Of a stretch of DNA of 64,000 bases, positions 24,379 to 32,236 are shown piece after piece. Every line of letters begins with the position of its first letter. The first letter of the stretch is position 1. The stretch spans positions 8,057,501 through 8,121,500 of the forward strand of contig NZ_CP011340.1 in assembly GCF_001278075.1 (NCBI RefSeq). The letters run 5' to 3'. Source of the DNA: Streptomyces pristinaespiralis. Lineage in GTDB: Bacteria; Actinomycetota; Actinomycetes; Streptomycetales; Streptomycetaceae. The position numbers were made by a program, and so were the translations under genes. A model generated the notes under the pieces. It made no database searches. It worked only from the letters and a program-made list of their open reading frames with translations, and was not told the DNA's origin.

Positions 24379-25290
24379 TCACGCCAGCGGGTCGGTGACC
24401 TTCGCGGGCGACAGCAGGTCGAGCGAGAGGTCCCAGAGACGGCCGGCGAGGTCGGCCCGGCGTGCCGTGCGGCTCGGCGTCTCGCGGACGGCACGGCCCG
24501 AGACCAGGCGACGGGGGCCGTACAGGGCGCCGTTGACCGCGGCAGGGTCGGTCGCGGCGCGCAGCGTGGGCCATGCCCCGGCGGCCGAGGGCTGGGCGGC
24601 GATCCTGTCGGCGACCGAGAGCAGACGCGCCTGGAAGCCGGTGTCCTTGCCGAGTTCGGTGACGGCGTAGCCGGGGTGGGCGGCGAGGGACAGCGCCCCC
24701 CGGCCCTCGTTGCGCCTGGCGAGTTCGGCGGCGAAGAGCATGTTCGCCAGCTTGGACTGGAAGTACGCCGTCCAGCGGTTGTAGCGGCCGCGCCGGAAGT
24801 TCGGGTCGTGCAGACGGATACGGCCCGGACGGTGGCCCATGCTGGTGAGGGTGACCACCCGGGCGCCCGGCGTGGTGTTCAGCCGGGGCAGCAGGCGAAG
24901 CGTCAGCGCCATGTGGCCGAGGTGGTTGACGCCGAACTGGGTCTCGAAGCCGTCGACGGTGCTGGACCGGGGGACCGCCATCAGGCCCGCGTTGTTGATC
25001 AGGAGGTCTATGCGGTCGTCGGGCAGCGCGTCGGCGAAGCCGGCGATCGACGCCTGGTCCGCGAGATCCAGGGAGGCCGTGCGCAGACGGCCTGGATCGA
25101 TGCCGCCGTCGACGAGCGACCGGCGGGCAGCGGCGGCCTTGTCCTGGTTGCGGCAGGCCATCACCACGGCCGCTCCGCGCCGCGCGAGTACGCGGGTCGT
25201 GTCGAGACCCAGCCCGGTGTTGGCCCCGGTCACCACGGCGACGGTGCCCTCGGTGAGGTGGGGCACGTGTTCTTCGGTCCAGCCGGTCAT
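24379..25290 (-). CDS. Short-chain dehydrogenase/reductase (RDH/WWOX-like)
   Basis: 303 residues from ATG 25290. Rossmann motif Val-Val-Thr-Gly-Ala-Asn-Thr-Gly-Leu-Gly near 19-28, Cys-Arg-Asn at the end of the second strand (NADP preference), Asn-Asn-Ala-Gly, Asn-His-Leu-Gly-His, Ser at the Leu-Thr-Ser-Met position and catalytic Tyr-Phe-Gln-Ser-Lys. The layout matches retinol-dehydrogenase-like SDRs of actinobacteria. Divergent from a TetR gene with twin operators between them, so it is likely the direct target of that repressor. Substrate unknown. Confidence 0.87.
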   Translation of the reverse strand: MTGWTEEHVPHLTEGTVAVVTGANTGLGLDTTRVLARRGAAVVMACRNQDKAAAARRSLVDGGIDPGRLRTASLDLADQASIAGFADALPDDRIDLLINNAGLMAVPRSSTVDGFETQFGVNHLGHMALTLRLLPRLNTTPGARVVTLTSMGHRPGRIRLHDPNFRRGRYNRWTAYFQSKLANMLFAAELARRNEGRGALSLAAHPGYAVTELGKDTGFQARLLSVADRIAAQPSAAGAWPTLRAATDPAAVNGALYGPRRLVSGRAVRETPSRTARRADLAGRLWDLSLDLLSPAKVTDPLA

Positions 25291-25307
25291 GGTGCATCTC
25301 CCTAACC

Positions 25308-25345
25308 TGAACATCGGTTCACCATTTATAGTGAACCCCGGTTCA
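25308..25345. promoter_or_regulatory. Twin TetR operators between SDR and TetR genes
   Basis: Two related 14-base palindromes: TGAACATCGGTTCA (25308-25321) and TGAACCCCGGTTCA (25332-25345), spaced 24 bases centre to centre. They lie across the divergent promoters and are the probable sites of the adjacent TetR protein. Confidence 0.75.
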
Positions 25346-25376
25346 TGTTTGGTCAAGCGAAGGTGAGGAGAGCGCC

Positions 25377-25916
25377 ATGGTCCGGGCCGACTCGGCACGC
25401 AATCGGCAGAGCATCCTCGACGCCGCGGGGACACTGCTCGCCTCGCACGGCGACGCCGTCGGCATGGACGAGATCGCCGCCACGGCAGGAGTGGCCGTGG
25501 GGACGCTGTACCGGCACTTCCCGACGAAGACCGACCTGATCGCCGCCGCGGTGGCCGGACTGACGGAGCGGCTCGTCGCAGACGTCCGGGCCGCGGCCGA
25601 CCGGGTCGACAGCGGCGCCGACCCCGTCGCGGAACTCCGCGGCCTCCTCGAGTGGCTCATCCGGAAGCCGGCCGCCGACAAGGCGATCAAGGCGGCGGCC
25701 GCAGGCCTGGCGGCCGATGCCCTGCAGGAGATGGAGAGCCGCGGTTTCGCCGAGCTCGACCGCATCACCGTCGCCGCCCACGCCAGAGGGCTCCTCCGTC
25801 CGGACATCACCACCACGGACTTCGCCCTCATCGCCGCGACCGCACCGGACGACTCGCTGCCCGAGGCGGCCCGCGACCGCTGGATCGAACTGGCACTGCG
25901 CTCCGTCGTCGCCTGA
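25377..25916 (+). CDS. TetR family transcriptional repressor
   Basis: 179 residues from ATG 25377 (GGTGAGGAG upstream). HTH: Ile-Leu-Asp-Ala-Ala, Gly-Met-Asp-Glu-Ile-Ala-Ala-Thr-Ala-Gly-Val-Ala-Val-Gly-Thr-Leu-Tyr-Arg-His-Phe, broken here after Tyr, is a standard TetR N-terminus (residues 8-55). The ligand domain ends with a typical SbtR-like Arg-Asp-Arg-Trp-Ile-Glu-Leu-Ala-Leu. Presumed repressor of the divergent SDR gene and itself through the twin operators. Confidence 0.9.
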   Translation: MVRADSARNRQSILDAAGTLLASHGDAVGMDEIAATAGVAVGTLYRHFPTKTDLIAAAVAGLTERLVADVRAAADRVDSGADPVAELRGLLEWLIRKPAADKAIKAAAAGLAADALQEMESRGFAELDRITVAAHARGLLRPDITTTDFALIAATAPDDSLPEAARDRWIELALRSVVA

Positions 25917-25991
25917 GGCCCCTCCGCCGCCGCTGTGGCCGCGCGCACCCTCAACGGCCCGCCGGTGGTGCCGCGCTCGCCGCAGCGGTAC

Positions 25992-26016
25992 GTCTGACGT
26001 GCGCGGACGGGGGTAT
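25992..26016 (+). promoter_or_regulatory. Sigma-B-type promoter of the hemerythrin gene
   Basis: GTCT, 15 bases, GGGTAT: full match to GNNT-N14-16-GGGTAY. Predicted start near 26026, about 30 bases before ATG 26057. Confidence 0.65.
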
Positions 26017-26056
26017 GTGAGCGGGCGGACACCCCCCAACGACCCGAGGAGCCGAT

Positions 26057-26548
26057 ATGCCGTCAGCGACCAACGACGTCGTCGAGCTGATTCTGGCTGA
26101 CCACCGCCGGATGGAGGAGCTCTTCCGCACCCTGCGCAGCGCCGAGGCCGACCGCGCCGCCGCTCTGCGCGAGTTCTCCGCCCTTCTCGTCGCCCACTCG
26201 GAGGCGGAGGAGGGCGAGGTCTATCCCGCCCTGCGGCGCTACAAGAACGTGGACGGCGACGACGTGGACCACGGCGTCCACGAGCACGAGGAGGCCAACG
26301 AGGCATTGCTCGCACTGCTCGAGGTGGAGGACACCCGATCCGAGGAGTGGGAGGAGAAGCTCGAGGAACTCGTCACGGCGGTCAACCACCATGTGGACGA
26401 GGAGGAGCGCACGCTGCTCAACGACACACGCGAGAACGTCGCTGACGACCGCCGGGCCGAGCTCGGCAGGGCTTTCCGCGAGGCGCGTGCCAAGCACCTG
26501 GACGCCGACTGCGGCAGCGTCGACCACGTACGCGAACTGGTCGGCTGA
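26057..26548 (+). CDS. Hemerythrin HHE cation-binding domain protein
   Basis: 163 residues, all helical. Candidate di-iron ligands: His16 (Asp-His-Arg-Arg-Met-Glu), His47 with Glu51 (Ala-His-Ser-Glu-Ala-Glu-Glu), His75/His77 (Val-His-Glu-His-Glu-Glu) and His111/112 with Glu115 (Asn-His-His-Val-Asp-Glu). Such soluble hemerythrin-like proteins bind oxygen or protect iron in the cytosol. ATG 26057 follows GAGGAG; controlled by the sigma-B-like promoter upstream. Confidence 0.88.
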   Translation: MPSATNDVVELILADHRRMEELFRTLRSAEADRAAALREFSALLVAHSEAEEGEVYPALRRYKNVDGDDVDHGVHEHEEANEALLALLEVEDTRSEEWEEKLEELVTAVNHHVDEEERTLLNDTRENVADDRRAELGRAFREARAKHLDADCGSVDHVRELVG

Positions 26549-26699
26549 CATACCCGGCCCGGCTGTTCGTACGGCCGGACCCCGGTGCGTGCACCCGGTG
26601 GTTCCCGCCGCCGGACCCGGCCGGTGAAAGCCGGCAGGCGGGGCATACGGCCTGCATGAGTGATCTTGTAGCTGCCGCCACGGGCGGTGACCACCGAAT

Positions 26700-27503
26700 A
26701 TGACCGTTCCCTTCAGGCGCCCCGCACGCGGGCAGCGGAAAACGGCTTTCAGCCTCCGGCAGTTGGTCCTCTTCTTCGGCCTCGTCGCCATCGTGCTGTG
26801 CGCCGTGGGGCTCACGCTGAAGCTGATCGTCAGGGCGGCGGAGGAGCGGCCCGCGACGGCGGTCGCCGTCGTCGCCGCCCTCGTCCTGGCCGGGGCCGGG
26901 CTGCGCAGCGCCCGCCGTCGTCGCGCGGCAGCCCGGCTCGCCGAGGACCTCACGGACCTCACCCACCACGTCGCCTCCACGAGCACGGCGGAGGAGGGGC
27001 TGATGCCCGGCCCGGTGCCAGAAGGCGAGGAAGTTCCGACGACGTTCGCAGCGGACGATCTCGCGGCCATGGATCCCGACAGCTTCGAGCAGGCCGTCGC
27101 CGCACTGTGCGAACGTGACGGCTGCCGGGACGTCGAAGTCGTCGGAGGCACGGGCGATCTCGGCGCCGACGTGATCGCCACCACGCCCGACGGGAGGCGC
27201 CTCGTCATGCAGTGCAAGCGCTACGGCCCCATGAACAAGGTCGGATCCCAGGAAGTGCAGCGCTTCGGCGGCACATGCTTCGCCGTGCACGAGGCGGACG
27301 TGGCGGCCGTCGTGACCACGGGCGAGTTCACGCAGCCGGCGACCGAGTACGCCGGCCGGTGCGGGATCCGGTGCTTCGACCACCAGAGTCTCGTCGCCTG
27401 GACCGACGGCAGCGGTCCCGCCCCGTGGGACACCGAAGCGCTGTCGCCGCCCATCGTTCCAGGGCCCGCCCAGGAGACGGGGGACAGCCTCACCGGCAGT
27501 TGA
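26700..27503 (+). CDS. Membrane-anchored Mrr-like restriction endonuclease domain protein
   Basis: 267 residues. Two transmembrane helices (about 21-44 and 52-69), a basic linker, then an Mrr_cat domain at about 125-240. PD-(D/E)xK signature: Gly-Asp-Leu-Gly-Ala-Asp-Val-Ile (Asp157), followed by Gln171-Cys-Lys173-Arg-Tyr, i.e. the D-QxK form of Mrr-type nucleases. Downstream Gly-Ser-Gln-Glu-Val-Gln-Arg-Phe and Thr-Thr-Gly-Glu-Phe-Thr match Mrr relatives. The fusion to two membrane helices is frequent in actinobacteria; role (DNA degradation, modified-DNA restriction) is not established. Confidence 0.85.
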   Translation: MTVPFRRPARGQRKTAFSLRQLVLFFGLVAIVLCAVGLTLKLIVRAAEERPATAVAVVAALVLAGAGLRSARRRRAAARLAEDLTDLTHHVASTSTAEEGLMPGPVPEGEEVPTTFAADDLAAMDPDSFEQAVAALCERDGCRDVEVVGGTGDLGADVIATTPDGRRLVMQCKRYGPMNKVGSQEVQRFGGTCFAVHEADVAAVVTTGEFTQPATEYAGRCGIRCFDHQSLVAWTDGSGPAPWDTEALSPPIVPGPAQETGDSLTGS

Positions 27504-27545
27504 CGCACGCGGGCCCGCCCCCGGACGAACCGAGAACCGTCAGAA

Positions 27546-27567
27546 GGCCCCGCCCGCGGGCGGGGCC
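27546..27567 (+). terminator. Terminator between convergent Mrr and YihY genes
   Basis: Perfect 11-base palindrome arms GGCCCCGCCCG / CGGGCGGGGCC, 43 bases after the Mrr-like stop. Confidence 0.6.
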
Positions 27568-27669
27568 GTGGCATGCCGCCTCCGGACGGGGGCTGAGGCG
27601 GCATCAGCCGTCCACACCACTGCCGTCCGACGACGACACCGGTTCAAGGAGCAGGAGCCGCCTGCCGCG

Positions 27670-28623
27670 TCACGCGTATTCCTCGTGGACGGGCTCCGCG
27701 TCGCCGGCGCGCGCCGCCTCGAGCTGCGCGGCGAACGCGAGACCGAGGAACAGGGCGACACCGGTGATGTTCGCCCACAGGAGCAGTGCCATGAACGCCG
27801 TGAGCGGCCCGTACACCGCGCCGAACGAGCCGCTGCGCTCGACGTAGAGGGCCAACAGCCACGTCGCGGCGATCCACAGGGCCAGGTGGATCGCGGAGCC
27901 GAACGCGAGCCAGGTGTAGCCGGGTTGGACCCGGCGGGGCGACCAACGGAAGATGACGGCCGAAGCCACCCACGCCATGGTGATCCCGAGCGGAATCTGC
28001 AGCCAGTGCCACCACCCCGGCAGGGTGCCGCCGCCGAACGCGTCGACCGCGGCCTGGGCGATGGTGTCACCGGCGACCAGCACGAGGAAGCCGAACGCCA
28101 TGGGCGCACCGGCCGCGACCGAAAGGAACAGGCTCCTGCCGTACTTGGCGGTGAAGGGCCGGTCCCGCTCCACGCCGTAGATCCGGTTCGCGCCACGCTC
28201 CACCTGCGCCATCGCCGACACCAGGCTGACGACGGCGAACCCGAGCCCCAGCCACATCGCCACCGCGCCCCCGGTGTTCGCTCCGGCGCTGCGCCGCCCC
28301 TCCGCCAGGGCGTCCTCGATCAGCCGGGAGCTCGCGCCGGGCGCGATCCGGGTGAGCACGAGTTCGACGGTGCGGCCGACGCTCTCGGTATGGAGGGTCG
28401 CCGCCAGGCCGACCAGGGCGATCGTGAACGGCACCACCGCGAGGGCCATTTGGAAGGCCACCGCGCGAGAGTGGCTGAAGCCGTCGGCGTAGCGGAAGCG
28501 GACGAAGGCGTCGACGAACAGATCGCGCCCGCCGTACTGTCTCAGCGCCGCCCACGCCTCGTCCCCGGAGAGTTCCTCGCCGGCCATGTCCCGTGTCTGC
28601 GGGACACGCTTCGCACTGCCCAT
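27670..28623 (-). CDS. YihY/BrkB family inner membrane protein
   Basis: 317 residues, about six transmembrane helices. Family features: Arg-Ala-Val-Ala-Phe-Gln-Met-Ala-Leu-Ala-Val-Val-Pro near residue 55, Gly-Ala-Asn-Arg-Ile-Tyr-Gly-Val after the third helix, and Tyr-Gly-Pro-Leu-Thr-Ala-Phe-Met-Ala-Leu-Leu-Leu-Trp-Ala-Asn near the C-terminus. Older labels 'ribonuclease BN' are wrong for this family; its function is unknown. Ends in a charged tail. Confidence 0.87.
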   Translation of the reverse strand: MGSAKRVPQTRDMAGEELSGDEAWAALRQYGGRDLFVDAFVRFRYADGFSHSRAVAFQMALAVVPFTIALVGLAATLHTESVGRTVELVLTRIAPGASSRLIEDALAEGRRSAGANTGGAVAMWLGLGFAVVSLVSAMAQVERGANRIYGVERDRPFTAKYGRSLFLSVAAGAPMAFGFLVLVAGDTIAQAAVDAFGGGTLPGWWHWLQIPLGITMAWVASAVIFRWSPRRVQPGYTWLAFGSAIHLALWIAATWLLALYVERSGSFGAVYGPLTAFMALLLWANITGVALFLGLAFAAQLEAARAGDAEPVHEEYA

Positions 28624-28829
28624 TCGTCTCCGCCCTCGGCTCCGCGGCTGCTTCCCGGCCAGGTCCGGGCCCTTGGATCACACTTCCCGGCAAGCGCTCG
28701 ATTATCAGGGATCCGGTCCGGGCCCCGGTTGCGGCGGTCCGCTCGCCGGGGCCCGGTGCGGCGGATCCGCTCCCCGGCACCCGGTTCCAGGGAGCCGGCA
28801 CGCGCGGGAAGCCGTGCCGGCACGACGCG

Positions 28830-30041
28830 TCACAGAAAGCGGCGTATCGGGGTGACCACCGCTTCGCGGAGGCGCTGGACGGGGGAGCGGCGCTTCCAGC
28901 GGCCGTCGACGATACGTTCGCTGACGGCCACGTCCTCGTCGAAGTCGGCGTCGAGGCGCGCGGTGAAGGTCTCGTCGAGGACGGCGAGCATCACCTCCTC
29001 GTCGTGGTCCAGCGAGCGGCGGTTGAAGTTGGTGGAGCCGACGAGGGATGCCACGCCGTCGACCGTGATGACCTTCGCGTGCATCATCGTCGGCTGGTAG
29101 TGCCATATGGTGACGCCGCAGCCGAGCAGCTGCTCGTAGTGCTGCTGCCCGGCGAGTTGGCACACCCGCTTGTCGGTGTACGGACCCGGCAGCAGGATCT
29201 CGACCTCGACGCCTCGCGCTCTCGCGGCGCAGATCATGTCGATGAAGAAGGGGTCCGGGGCGAAGTAGGCGGTGGCCAGGCGGACGCGGACCTCCGCGGA
29301 CTCCAGGGCCACCCGGATCAGGGTCTGCATGTCCTGCCAGCCGATGCTCGCGGAGCCGCGGACGACCTGCACCGTCGCGCTCCCGCTCGGCGTGTGCTCG
29401 ACGAACCGGTCACGGTCGTCGAAGAGCCGGTCGTGGCACTCGGCCCAGTTCTGGGCGAACGAGGCGGCGATGCCGTCGACGGCGGGTCCGCGGACCTCGA
29501 CATGGGTGTCGCGCCACTCGTGTTCGTTACGGGCGTCGCCGCACCATTCCTCCGCGATGCCGACCCCGCCGGTGAATGCGGTCTGCTCGTCCACGACAAG
29601 GACCTTGCGATGGCAGCGGTGGTTCTGCTTGAAGGGCGACAGCCGCAACGGTCTTCGGAACCAGGCCACCTCCACCCCGGCGCGGTCCATCTCGTCCAGC
29701 AGGTCCTTCTCTATGAGCCGGCTGCCGAAGCCGTCGAGCAGCAGGCGGACGCGCACCCCGGCCCGGGCCCGCCCGGCGAGAGCGGCGGCGAAGTCGCGGG
29801 CGATCTCGCCACGCCAGTAGACGAAGGTCATCATGTCGACGGTGTGCCGGGCCTCGTTGATCGCCGACAGCATGGCCGGGAAGATCTCGTCCCCGTTGCG
29901 CAGGACCGTCAGTTCGTTCCCCTCGGTAGCGGCGATCCCGATCAGCCGCTCGAGGCGTCGGCGTATGCGCTGTTTACGGTCCTGCGCCGAGGAAGCGGGC
30001 GCTTCATGCCGGGGGTCCGGCTGATCGAGGGTGGTCGACAT
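28830..30041 (-). CDS. Phospholipase D-like protein, cardiolipin synthase type
   Basis: 403 residues with two HKD motifs: His144-x-Lys146-x4-Asp151 (Cys-His-Arg-Lys-Val-Leu-Val-Val-Asp) and a second near residue 321 (Met-His-Ala-Lys-Val-Ile-Thr-Val-Asp) followed by Gly-Ser-Thr-Asn-Phe-Asn. Leu-Leu-Leu-Asp-Gly-Phe-Gly-Ser and the overall length suit ClsB-type cardiolipin synthases. No transmembrane segment, unlike ClsA. A possible role in envelope lipid remodelling during stress is inferred from neighbours. Next to YihY but 205 bases apart. Confidence 0.85.
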   Translation of the reverse strand: MSTTLDQPDPRHEAPASSAQDRKQRIRRRLERLIGIAATEGNELTVLRNGDEIFPAMLSAINEARHTVDMMTFVYWRGEIARDFAAALAGRARAGVRVRLLLDGFGSRLIEKDLLDEMDRAGVEVAWFRRPLRLSPFKQNHRCHRKVLVVDEQTAFTGGVGIAEEWCGDARNEHEWRDTHVEVRGPAVDGIAASFAQNWAECHDRLFDDRDRFVEHTPSGSATVQVVRGSASIGWQDMQTLIRVALESAEVRVRLATAYFAPDPFFIDMICAARARGVEVEILLPGPYTDKRVCQLAGQQHYEQLLGCGVTIWHYQPTMMHAKVITVDGVASLVGSTNFNRRSLDHDEEVMLAVLDETFTARLDADFDEDVAVSERIVDGRWKRRSPVQRLREAVVTPIRRFL

Positions 30042-30344
30042 AGCTCACCTAGTCCATACGGGCCATGAATACGGGTCGTGGTCCGTCCACGGCCCTGGGG
30101 ACTCGACGACTGTACAGACGGAGGGGCGGCGGGCAGCAGTGGTGCTCATGTCAACGGCGCCCGGCGGCTGCCGGACGGACACGGCCGGCCGGCGCCGGAG
30201 GATCCCGGGACTGCGCGGTCCGCGGCGTAGCCTGGGACGTGGGCATGAGGCCGGGCCCCCAGGGCAAAATCCCGGCGGCCGCAGCCGCGGCCGTGGAACC
30301 GCCGGCTTCCCGGGGTCGCCGGCCCGAACGAGATACGGGACGAC
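30042..30344. other. Divergent intergenic region
   Basis: 303 bases between the phospholipase and PP2C genes. No gene seen. A short direct repeat ATACGGG occurs at 30056-30070 near the phospholipase start. No good sigma-B promoter match was found here. Confidence 0.4.
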
Positions 30345-31529
30345 GTGGAGAATTTCGCTGCTGTCGAGAAGGCGCTGCGCACGGCCGCGCCCCACGAGCT
30401 CGTCGACATCGTGACAGCGGCGCTGGCCGACCACTACGGCGCCCGGCGGACGCAGCTGCGGCTCGCCGACTACGCCATGCGCAGCCTCCAAGCCGTGGAA
30501 CCCGTGCCTCTCGTCACGGAGCCGGTGCCCGTCAACGGCAGTCCGCAGGGGCGCGCATTCGGTGCCCAGGAGCCCGTCGTCACGCAGGATCCGGACCACG
30601 GGGCGGTCGAGGTGCACCTTCCGGTCACGGTCCGCGGCGGGCGGATGGGCGTGCTGTCCGTCACCCTGCCGGAGAACGCGTACACGGCGGCGGTCCTGCC
30701 CGAGATACAGCACATCTGCGAGGTCCTGGGCCACGAGATCCTGGTCGCGGAGCGTGACACCGACCTCTACGACCTCGCCCGGCGGGCCGCGCGGCTCACA
30801 TTGGCCGCGGAGATGCAGTGGCAGCTGCTGCCCGGCCGCTCCTGCTCCCGCCCCGAGTTCTCGCTCGGCGCACACCTGGAACCGGCCTACGCGATCTTCG
30901 GCGACAACTACGACTGGTCCGCCTCCGCCGAACACCTGACGCTCACCGTCACCAACGGCATGGGGGAGGGCATCGAGGCAGCCCTGCTGACCAATCTCGC
31001 CGTCAACGCCCTGCGCAACGCCAGACGCGCCGGTCTCGACCTCCAGGGCCAGGCCATGCTGGCCGACCAGGCCGTCCACGCCCAGTACCACGGCCGTGCC
31101 CACGTCGCCGTCCTGCTGCTGCGCTTCGACATCGCCACCGGTGAGGTGGAGGCGATCGACGCGGGCTCTCCCCGCCTGTGGCGGCTGCGCGACGGAACCG
31201 TCGACCCGATCCCCTTCGAGCAGCAGCTGCCGCTGGGCATGTTCGAGGACACCGTGTACACGCCCCAGCGCTTCACGGTGCGCCCGGGCGACCGGCTGCT
31301 CATCGGCAGCGACGGGGTGTACGACGCCGCCTCTCCCTCCGGCGCGCGTTATGGCGAGCGGGCATTGGCACGGTCGCTGACCGGCACGCGGCTCCTGCCG
31401 CCCACCCAGGTCCCCGGCGCGGTGCTGCACGAACTCGCCGGGCATCACGGGGAGGTGCCGCTCGAGGACGACGCACTGGTCGTCTGCCTCGACTGGCACG
31501 GACGGCCCGACGGGGAGCACCGGGACTGA
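30345..31529 (+). CDS. SpoIIE/RsbU-type PP2C phosphatase, variant active site
   Basis: 394 residues from GTG 30345. Residues 1-165 form a GAF-like N-terminal domain; 170-385 is the SpoIIE-type phosphatase. First metal motif reads Phe-Gly-Asp-Asn-Tyr-Asp (Asp kept), but the normal Gly-Asp-Val-x-Gly-His-Gly motif reads Thr-Asn-Gly-Met-Gly-Glu-Gly, so the second metal aspartate is replaced by Asn. The later Gly-Ser-Asp-Gly-Val and Asp-Asp-Ala-Leu-Val motifs are intact. It may be weakly active or work as a binding protein. Located upstream of the sigma factor gene, it is a likely partner-switch component. Confidence 0.8.
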   Translation: MENFAAVEKALRTAAPHELVDIVTAALADHYGARRTQLRLADYAMRSLQAVEPVPLVTEPVPVNGSPQGRAFGAQEPVVTQDPDHGAVEVHLPVTVRGGRMGVLSVTLPENAYTAAVLPEIQHICEVLGHEILVAERDTDLYDLARRAARLTLAAEMQWQLLPGRSCSRPEFSLGAHLEPAYAIFGDNYDWSASAEHLTLTVTNGMGEGIEAALLTNLAVNALRNARRAGLDLQGQAMLADQAVHAQYHGRAHVAVLLLRFDIATGEVEAIDAGSPRLWRLRDGTVDPIPFEQQLPLGMFEDTVYTPQRFTVRPGDRLLIGSDGVYDAASPSGARYGERALARSLTGTRLLPPTQVPGAVLHELAGHHGEVPLEDDALVVCLDWHGRPDGEHRD

Positions 31530-31727
31530 ACGCCGGCCGTCGGCACCGGCGTACGGCGCCTGGTTCCGTCCGCCCGCGCAGGACGGTCCGCCGGCCGTGC
31601 CCGTGGAAGAGCCACGGCGCCTCATCGCGGGCGAATTCTTTTACCCGGACTTTTCCTGAAGAAACAAGGGCATCAAATGAATGTCCATTCGGGTGAGGGG
31701 CATACGGAATTCCGGAGGTGATGAGAA

Positions 31728-31898
31728 ATGGTTCCCCTGCTTCTCGTCCTACTGCTTGCCCTGGTTCTTTTCGGAGCCGGTTTCGCGCTCAAGGCGCTGT
31801 GGTGGATCGCAGTGATCGTGCTCGTCGTGTGGTTGCTGGGATTCGTGATCCGGCCTGCGGCTTCAGGCGGCCGACGGAGCCGCTGGTACCGCTGGTAG
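31728..31898 (+). CDS. Small hydrophobic membrane protein
   Basis: 56 residues: two closely spaced hydrophobic stretches (3-22 and 25-42) and a basic tail ending Arg-Ser-Arg-Trp-Tyr-Arg-Trp. GGAGG lies about 9 bases before ATG 31728. It resembles the short 'hydrophobic protein' family (Lmo0937-like) induced in sigma-B regulons. Function unknown. Confidence 0.75.
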   Translation: MVPLLLVLLLALVLFGAGFALKALWWIAVIVLVVWLLGFVIRPAASGGRRSRWYRW

Positions 31899-31971
31899 GA
31901 ATCCGTCCCCCGACCGCGGTGAGCGGCTGAGCAGCCGATGTCCACGTGATCCGCGTATGAAAGGAATTCCC

Positions 31972-32055
31972 ATGGAACCGAACCTTTGGGCCCTTATCGA
32001 CGACCTGGCGCACCGGGAGGGGCCCGGAAGTCCGTACGGCGGCTTCATGGGGTGA
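31972..32055 (+). CDS. Candidate 27-residue peptide upstream of the sigma factor
   Basis: ATG 31972 with AAAGGA about 8 bases upstream, 27 codons, stop TGA. The sequence starts Met-Glu-Pro-Asn-Leu-Trp-Ala-Leu-Ile-Asp-Asp-Leu and ends Gly-Gly-Phe-Met-Gly. Codon use is G/C-biased at the third position in most codons. It could be a real small protein or a leader peptide; there is no homology evidence available. Confidence 0.35.
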   Translation: MEPNLWALIDDLAHREGPGSPYGGFMG

Positions 32056-32170
32056 CGTGCTCGCGGAGGCGGGGCGGACCGGAACGGTGTTCCGGTCCGC
32101 CCCGCCGGTCGTTCCGGCCCCCGTCCGGATCCACAGGTCTGAGCCGTCCCGGAAAGGGCAGAAGATTCTT

Positions 32171-32196
32171 GCTTTAGGGAAACTGTTGTCGGGTAG
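32171..32196 (+). promoter_or_regulatory. Sigma-B-like promoter before the sigma factor gene
   Basis: GCTT, 16 bases, GGGTAG: matches the consensus except the last base (G for C/T). It lies 41 bases before ATG 32237 and suggests positive autoregulation. Confidence 0.5.
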
Positions 32197-32236
32197 GGAA
32201 GATCACGACGGCGTACGGACGACCAGAGGAGACGTC

